Source: Sthenelais limicola
Taxonomy: Eukaryota; Annelida; Polychaeta; Phyllodocida; Sigalionidae
DNA length: 64,000 bases
Direction of reading: 5' to 3'
Assembly (NCBI GenBank): GCA_942159475.1
Contig: OW804097.1
Coordinates: forward strand, 8,895,685 to 8,959,684
The position numbers and the translations under genes were made by a program. The notes beneath the pieces were generated by a model. That model was not told where the DNA came from. It saw only the letters and a list, made by a program, of their open reading frames with translations, and searched no databases. Position 1 is the stretch's first letter. Every line of letters starts with the position of its first letter. This document shows, in pieces, positions 58,584-64,000 of the stretch.

Positions 58584-60497
58584 TTATTTCATCCTGGTCA
58601 GTCCGAAATTGGCAGCGTAATATGGTGAGGCGGGGGAGGGGGCAGGGATATGCTCGAGGGAACGAGAGCCAGTCCTAGCGCCTGGAGTGGCCTCTCCCTC
58701 CTCTCGATCTAGGTCTTGGAGGGCTAGGGCTACAGGGTGGTGGGTTGGGGGTCCTATTGGGATATTCTCTCGGGGCTTAAGGTTCCTCAGACAACACAAA
58801 AGGCTGACTTTACCTCTTGGGGCGAGCCCCTTTTGGCGGAGGTAGATTATTCCCAGGGTCATGACTCCTAGGAGAGTGGGGATGAGAGTGGCTATACCCC
58901 AGATAGAACTTTCAGACCAAGGGGTGGAGGAAATCAGGGGGGAAACGGGTTTAGGGAAATCTGTCAGGGCGAGTAAGGGTATTTCAGCTCTTGGCAGGAA
59001 GGTCAATTGCTGATCTAAATGGGGGTAAAGGGATAATTTGCCATAAGTCAGATTAAACCCAGGGAGGGGCATAATCTTGGGGATGGGGAGTGTTATATGG
59101 GACTCATGGCGTTGGATGCTACTTACACGCCAATCCTTTCCAACCAGGAGACAACCGCCTTCTAAAATCACCCTGGCATGCCGATGATACGTTTGTATCA
59201 CTGGTTTCTGCCCAGGGCACCTCAAGATTGTTTCCAGAGGTTCATAAATAGCCAGAATTACAGAAGAAATGGACTCTCCCTCTCTAAACACTTGGTTTGT
59301 TAAGTTATTTCTTTTTACAATCTGCGCCTTACAAAGGTCTGGCTTTTTACCTAAAATAATATTTGTTTCGCAGGTCGGGGTTAGATGCTCTATTGCAGCT
59401 GAGCAAATCTGGGGTTCAAACCCGATACAGTGCTGAGGAAGAAATGACGCGCTGGATATGCTATCTAGGGCCACCTCCTCCTCTCCTACCAACTTTCTCA
59501 GGTGGTCAGCACCATATGGGACCGGAAAATACTTTAATCTATAGTGTAAAAATTGAGTGCCTGAAACTGCCGGAATTACTGTCTGGTATATTAGCTCCTG
59601 TTCGTCATCTAATAATAGTCGAACGTTCAGGTGTCTATAATACCAGCGGTTATCTTGTGGGGTGTAATGTTTCCCTTCTTGTAATTTAGACAATATTTCT
59701 GATAAGTAGGCCAGTGGTAAAATCTGGTCTGTTAAGAATCCCCTTTCCAGCTGAATGCGCTGGCGATAAAATAATTCGTTTTGACGGTGGTAATTTTCCA
59801 CCGCCCTACTCACTCGCTGCAATAGAATATCCACTTCCCTTTTCATATGAATCCTGTGAATATCTTTACTGAAACCATTTAACTGTGTTAGAATGTCTGC
59901 CACTTGGCGGGAGATGTTACTTGCTGCAGCTTGGAGCTGCGCGATGTCCAAGCGGTTCTCTGTCATGTAGAGCCTTGTCTGATTCAACACCGACACCATC
60001 TCTTCCTGACAATGGGCCAATGCGCTCTCGCTAGCCTGAGCTTCTTGTACTGCAGATCTTAATTCGTTCACCTGTCCTACAGTAGCGGTGCAAAACAAGG
60101 CACGGCTTAGCGAGCCCACAAAATTAAAGAGGCCTCTCTTCCTTCGGGTGTCTTGTTGGACTGGTGTTGGAATCTCTGCCTGGAGGAAACCCATGTGCTC
60201 CTCCCAGGCACTGACATCTCTGTCTCCCACAACCTCCGCCTGTCTGAGTTCTCCAATTCGTCTTCTTAGGACGGAGACCCAAGCACTGACAGGAGGGGGC
60301 GTGGGGGGGTGTAGAACGATCACTGTTGTCCAAGTCGCGGTCAGGGCTCTGACCTCCCCCTCCTCATACACCAACACCCCTTCCTCCTCAAACAAATCGC
60401 CATTAGCCATCATAGCCAGGGTGATTATGAGGAGGGACTGGAAGGTGTAGGTTGAGAGAAGTCCGTCACTGGTGGTGCCCCTGGGTCGAACTCCCAT
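58584..60497 (-). CDS. env-like fusion glycoprotein of Gypsy element
   Basis: 637 residues, uninterrupted. A hydrophobic stretch at about 19-32 may be the signal peptide. A furin-type site RRKR (118-121) is followed directly by GLFNFVGSLSRALF, the fusion-peptide pattern of baculovirus F proteins and errantivirus Env. Then come helical heptad-like segments (about 140-260), a Cys-rich ectodomain, and a C-terminal membrane span (about 534-552, TLIPTLLGVMTLGIIYL) with a tail of about 83 residues. The start overlaps the pol end by 73 nt in another frame; in relatives env is expressed from a spliced RNA. Function as a fusion protein is by family resemblance only. Confidence 0.85.
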   Translation of the reverse strand: MGVRPRGTTSDGLLSTYTFQSLLIITLAMMANGDLFEEEGVLVYEEGEVRALTATWTTVIVLHPPTPPPVSAWVSVLRRRIGELRQAEVVGDRDVSAWEEHMGFLQAEIPTPVQQDTRRKRGLFNFVGSLSRALFCTATVGQVNELRSAVQEAQASESALAHCQEEMVSVLNQTRLYMTENRLDIAQLQAAASNISRQVADILTQLNGFSKDIHRIHMKREVDILLQRVSRAVENYHRQNELFYRQRIQLERGFLTDQILPLAYLSEILSKLQEGKHYTPQDNRWYYRHLNVRLLLDDEQELIYQTVIPAVSGTQFLHYRLKYFPVPYGADHLRKLVGEEEVALDSISSASFLPQHCIGFEPQICSAAIEHLTPTCETNIILGKKPDLCKAQIVKRNNLTNQVFREGESISSVILAIYEPLETILRCPGQKPVIQTYHRHARVILEGGCLLVGKDWRVSSIQRHESHITLPIPKIMPLPGFNLTYGKLSLYPHLDQQLTFLPRAEIPLLALTDFPKPVSPLISSTPWSESSIWGIATLIPTLLGVMTLGIIYLRQKGLAPRGKVSLLCCLRNLKPRENIPIGPPTHHPVALALQDLDREEGEATPGARTGSRSLEHIPAPSPASPYYAANFGLTRMK

Positions 60498-63400
60498 GGT
60501 TGGGGCTGTGGTGGGGGTGACGGTGGGGGTGGGGGTGTAGGTGGTGGTGATGGTGGTGGCGATGGTGGGGGTATACAGGGCAGCTTCCTCGGCCTCTGCA
60601 CGGGTGAAGTGGGCGTGGCTGGGTTTGGTGAGGAGTCAGGCCTTTCCCTCTTAGTAGAGCCTAGAGGGTGGAACACTTTGATCCTCTTTTCAGTGCATTC
60701 AGAGGTGGTGGTCAAAGCCTTGGGTTTAGGGCACTTGGTTGGGGTCTCTATCCTCCCTCTTTTTGCCCTTGACCTTGTAACAGGACCTGGTGGTGGTGTG
60801 CGCAGGGGAGCAGTCTCCACAGCAACGGCTGGTGGCAGGGGTCGGCGCAATGTAACTGGCTTAGGTGAAGCTAGTACTAGCACCTTCTCCCTCGGCGGTC
60901 GCTGCTGGGGTGGGCGTGGCACTTGTTGTGGTTGTGGTGGGCGTGGCACTTGGTCCTCGTCCTCCACATGCATGTGCTCGTCCTCTGGTTGCTCTGCTCT
61001 CGCTTGGTCTTCCTGTTCTATCTGAATTGGAGGAGGCATGTTTGGTATGGGTAAATAAACAGTGTCGGGCACTGCCCTAGGCTGGGGTGGGGGAGGTGGT
61101 GGAACATGAACTTGTTGAGCTTTTTGGGCTTGTCTCCGAGCCTTATTTCTCTTTCCTTGACCCGCCCTCGGTTGCCTAGTTCTCAGTACATCCCATTCTA
61201 TTTCCCCAGATACCATTTTTACCCTATCCCTATTTATACGCCTGCGTTCACCCTGGGGTCCCCTCATAGTTAGGGTGGTACCCCTTATCCCCGTTATTAC
61301 ATAACCATGATCCCACTTGGGATCCAATGGAGCGCTGGTGCCTGATAGCACCACCACATGATCCCCTATTTTTAGATCCTTTGCATTTGCTCTGGCCCTT
61401 AATCTCTCATAATTAGCCACTCTACTGGCCTCAGTGCGCTCAGCAGCTTCTCTGAACGCATCTGTTAAGGCCTGTAGGCGCTCACTGAGTACAGCATCTT
61501 CTGTTCCCTCGGGAGTGGGGAATATTTTGGAAAGGGGATATCTTGGATTGGTGCTGAAAGTTAAAAAATATGGTGTAAAACCAGTTACACAAGAAGTGGA
61601 GACTCTATGTGCCCAGAGGGTTGGACCTAAATGGCTCTCCCACTCTGCTGGTCTTGCATTGATGAATTTTCTAAGTATATTTTTAAAAGTTTTGTTAAAT
61701 CTTTCAATTTTACCATTTGTCTGGGGGTGAAAAGCTGTAGAATGCCTTACTTCAGTGCCTATGGATTTAAGGTACCCTTCCACTTGCTGGTTCATAAATT
61801 CGAGTCCCCGGTCGGTGATGAGCACCTCTGGGGGGCCATACCTAGGGACATATTCATTAGCCAGATAATCAGCAATGTTTTTTGCTGCTTTGGAGGGTAT
61901 GGGTTTGACTTCTACCCAGCCAGTTGCGTGATCTATTACAGTCAAGATGTATCTATTACCTTTATCAGAGACTGGGAAGGGACCACAGAGATCCATTCCC
62001 AGTATCTGACCAGGATATTTTGCTATTGGCATCGCAGTAGGAGGTACACGCGCCCTACCCACTCTGTTTACAGCACACCTAGCGCATCGGATTAAGACAT
62101 TATAGGTATCTCTTCTCATGGTGGGCCATTTATAAGCCTCTTGGATCCTATCTAGGGTCTTCCTCATGCCCTGGTGGCCTACTTCAGTGTGGGCGCGCCT
62201 CACTACTCTATGCCTAGCTGAGGGTGGCAGGACCAGGCGGGGGTAGGCTGGCTTGCCTGGGGGAGGGGTGAGAGTGAAAAGCATGCCATCAATTATGGTG
62301 TAATCCCCCTCATCCTCCATCCCCTGTTGAAATTGTTCCAACTCCCTCTGTTCTAAACGTATTTTGTCTTTCTCGAGTTTATCAAATTCCCAAGGAATTT
62401 CATCTATCTCCTCCAAGGCACAGACTTCAAGAGAACTGAGAGTCGGCCCTTCCTTCTTGGGGTTTGTTTTTATTCGAGAAAGCATGTCTGCCCTGATATT
62501 GTTTGCCCCTTTTCTATATTCAATGGGAGCCCCAAACTCTGCTATTAATACCGCCCATCTTTGAATTTTGGTGTTTTTAACTTCTCCCACAAACAGAGAC
62601 TTTAAAGGCTTGTGGTCAGTGTAAATTTTGAATTCGCTACCCTGTAGATAAGGTCTGAGCTTATTTAAGGCATACACGATTGCATAAGCTTCCTTTTCAA
62701 TTGTAGCCCAATTGAGTTGTGGCCCAGAGAGTTGTTTAGAGATATACTGAACTGGCCTCTCTATGCCTTCACTATCAGACTGGACCAATATGGCCCCAAT
62801 TGCGTAATCACACGCATCGCTATAGAGACGATAAGGCTTATCCAACTGGGGGTGCGCCATTACTCTATCTGAAGTTAGTAATTCCTTCAGAGTTTCAAAT
62901 GAGCTTTGCTGCTCCTCCAACCATTCGAACCTGGCATACTTTTTGGTAAGTTTGACCAAAGGATGAGCTACCTTAGCATAATCTGGGATACATTGACGGT
63001 AATACCCAGTCATTCCCAGGAAGGAGCGAATTCCGCTCACATCCTCTGGAGGTAGCATATCCCTGATAGCACTACATTTATCTGGGTGGGAATTAATTCC
63101 ATCTTTTGAAACTTGGTAGCCGAGGAGATCTACCTTCTCTTGTTTGAAAATACATTTACTCTTTTTGACTGTAATTCCGTATTCTTCTAATTTATCAAAC
63201 ACCAGAGCCAAATGGTGATCATGCTCCTCTTCAGATTTAGAATAGATTACAATATCATCTATGAAAGTCATGCAAAATTTGCCAATAAATTCCGAAAACA
63301 TTTTGTTCATGGCCCGTTGAAAGACGGCTGGTGCGTTAGTGAGTCCAAAAGGCATCCTACGGAATTGAAATAGGCCCCTATGGCACACAAACGCTGTCTT

Positions 63401-64000
63401 TTCCATGCTATCCGGGTCCATCTCTACTTGCCAGTAGCCGCTTTTTAGGTCGATGGTGGAAAAGACAGTTGATCCTGCTAAACTGTCAAAAATATCTTGA
63501 ATATTTGGAAGTGGATGAGCATCCTTTTTGCTTACAGAGTTTAGTTTTCTGAAGTCGACACAAGGTCTATTGCTCCCATCTTTCTTTGGGACCAACAATA
63601 TCGGGCTTCCCCATGCTGAGCTGCTGGGTTCTATTACTCCCAGCTCCAGCATTTCATCTAATTCTTTATCTACAAGTTTTCTCTTGGCCAGGGGCAAACG
63701 ATAGGGGCGTTGATTAATTGGGCGCGCATTTCCAGTATCTATGTGCATTTTCACATCTTTAAAGGTACCTAATTTTCCCTGTTTTCCTATGCCAAAAACA
63801 GCGGGGTATTTTTCTTCCCATGCTTCTGCCTCTGTGTGGATAGAGGCGAATTCTTGATCTGCACTACCCACTTGTTGCCTTCTGTAACTTTTTCCTTCCA
63901 AAATTACCTTTCTTTTTCTGAAGCTAATTTGGGCATCTAATATAAATAAGGCATCATCCCCCAGAAGCAGTTCATGGTGAAGTCTTCTTACAATATAAAC
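60425..64000 (-). CDS. pol: Gypsy pol polyprotein (partial): protease end, RT, RNase H, integrase
   Basis: The frame is open from the window edge to its stop at 60425. The first codons (64000 to about 63900) look like the end of a retropepsin. Counting from the codon at 63901: reverse transcriptase about 60-245 with Asp151 (STIDLKSGY) and FIDDIVIYS (Asp215/216); RNase H about 355-475 (YSDACDYAIGA, TDHKPLKSLF); integrase zinc finger His571/His575/Cys606/Cys609; core Asp637 (GMDLCGPF), Asp697 (ITDRGLEF), Glu733 (NGKIERF). A basic, proline-rich tail of about 300 residues ends the protein. All catalytic residues I can check are present. The integrase is unlike the one at the left end in detail and has no introns. 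Confidence 0.95.
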   Translation of the reverse strand, partial: VYIVRRLHHELLLGDDALFILDAQISFRKRKVILEGKSYRRQQVGSADQEFASIHTEAEAWEEKYPAVFGIGKQGKLGTFKDVKMHIDTGNARPINQRPYRLPLAKRKLVDKELDEMLELGVIEPSSSAWGSPILLVPKKDGSNRPCVDFRKLNSVSKKDAHPLPNIQDIFDSLAGSTVFSTIDLKSGYWQVEMDPDSMEKTAFVCHRGLFQFRRMPFGLTNAPAVFQRAMNKMFSEFIGKFCMTFIDDIVIYSKSEEEHDHHLALVFDKLEEYGITVKKSKCIFKQEKVDLLGYQVSKDGINSHPDKCSAIRDMLPPEDVSGIRSFLGMTGYYRQCIPDYAKVAHPLVKLTKKYARFEWLEEQQSSFETLKELLTSDRVMAHPQLDKPYRLYSDACDYAIGAILVQSDSEGIERPVQYISKQLSGPQLNWATIEKEAYAIVYALNKLRPYLQGSEFKIYTDHKPLKSLFVGEVKNTKIQRWAVLIAEFGAPIEYRKGANNIRADMLSRIKTNPKKEGPTLSSLEVCALEEIDEIPWEFDKLEKDKIRLEQRELEQFQQGMEDEGDYTIIDGMLFTLTPPPGKPAYPRLVLPPSARHRVVRRAHTEVGHQGMRKTLDRIQEAYKWPTMRRDTYNVLIRCARCAVNRVGRARVPPTAMPIAKYPGQILGMDLCGPFPVSDKGNRYILTVIDHATGWVEVKPIPSKAAKNIADYLANEYVPRYGPPEVLITDRGLEFMNQQVEGYLKSIGTEVRHSTAFHPQTNGKIERFNKTFKNILRKFINARPAEWESHLGPTLWAHRVSTSCVTGFTPYFLTFSTNPRYPLSKIFPTPEGTEDAVLSERLQALTDAFREAAERTEASRVANYERLRARANAKDLKIGDHVVVLSGTSAPLDPKWDHGYVITGIRGTTLTMRGPQGERRRINRDRVKMVSGEIEWDVLRTRQPRAGQGKRNKARRQAQKAQQVHVPPPPPPQPRAVPDTVYLPIPNMPPPIQIEQEDQARAEQPEDEHMHVEDEDQVPRPPQPQQVPRPPQQRPPREKVLVLASPKPVTLRRPLPPAVAVETAPLRTPPPGPVTRSRAKRGRIETPTKCPKPKALTTTSECTEKRIKVFHPLGSTKRERPDSSPNPATPTSPVQRPRKLPCIPPPSPPPSPPPTPPPPPSPPPQPQPWEFDPGAPPVTDFSQPTPSSPSS

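Larger units (their letters stand above)
57040..64000 (-). mobile_element. Ty3/Gypsy retroelement with env-like gene (partial)
   Basis: Minus-strand element: pol from beyond the right edge to 60425, env-like gene 60497-58584, then a non-coding end that should include the 3' LTR. Both large frames are uninterrupted, which points to recent activity. Gag, the primer-binding site and the 5' LTR lie outside, so the LTR limits cannot be set by comparison. The left limit given here is only an estimate from polyA-type signals on the minus strand near 57192-57200 and 57640. It lies about 150 bp or more beyond the end of copy B's 3' UTR. Confidence 0.75.

Noticed and set aside
60088..61080. Several plus-strand frames opposite pol and env
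   Set aside because: Shadows of the minus-strand genes, with biased composition from the proline-rich tail.
1..64000. CRISPR arrays, bacterial operons, rRNA
   Set aside because: None seen; the tandem repeats lack CRISPR layout and the genes are spliced.

Overview
This is an animal nuclear genome window: AT-rich by eye, with spliceosomal introns, LINEs, MITEs, fold-back DNA and a Ty3/Gypsy retroelement. Nothing in it is bacterial. The repeat load, the env-bearing Gypsy element and an expanded CARD/TRIM-like gene pair suggest a marine invertebrate, perhaps an ambulacrarian or other invertebrate deuterostome, but the species cannot be fixed from the sequence.

Left part (1-16.3 kb): exons of an intron-containing, GIN-like integrase gene on the minus strand. 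The first exon is at 16106-16220, the zinc-binding exons are at 5581-515 and part of the core exon is at 365-171. The H2C2 exon is cut in two by a 4657-bp element (839-5495) whose terminal inverted repeats are 16-bp minisatellite arrays. The insertion is flanked by a 9-bp target duplication, and the two exon pieces without it sum to exactly 117 nt (39 codons). The integrase gene therefore looks dead. At 12.5-14.6 kb a palindrome-like motif recurs at roughly 180-bp spacing in both orientations.

Centre (18.4-56.9 kb): a tandem pair of eight-exon plus-strand genes with the same structure. The predicted protein is SAP - CARD-like death fold - RING - two B-boxes - coiled coil - NHL-like beta-propeller. 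Copy B (39441-54744) is intact (801 aa). Copy A (19553-26070) has lost the GT splice donor after the CARD exons, which brings an immediate TGA, so it should yield a 212-residue SAP-CARD protein, although its RING-to-propeller exons remain open. Both copies keep a GC-AG first intron and share 3' UTR and polyA-signal sequence. Domain content suggests a ubiquitin ligase of innate immunity or death signalling; this is inference. Introns and flanks, mainly of copy B, have collected a solo LTR, a SINE, LINE pieces, Harbinger-like elements, TA-flanked MITEs and long-hairpin MITEs. A 5'-truncated L1/Tx1-like LINE and a Harbinger-like element nested in a fold-back repeat lie between the two genes.

Right end (about 57-64 kb): a minus-strand Ty3/Gypsy element with open pol (protease end, RT, RNase H, integrase; it runs off the window) and an open env-like gene with a furin-type site, fusion-peptide-like segment and C-terminal membrane anchor, as in errantivirus Env and baculovirus F proteins. 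Its gag and 5' LTR are outside the window.
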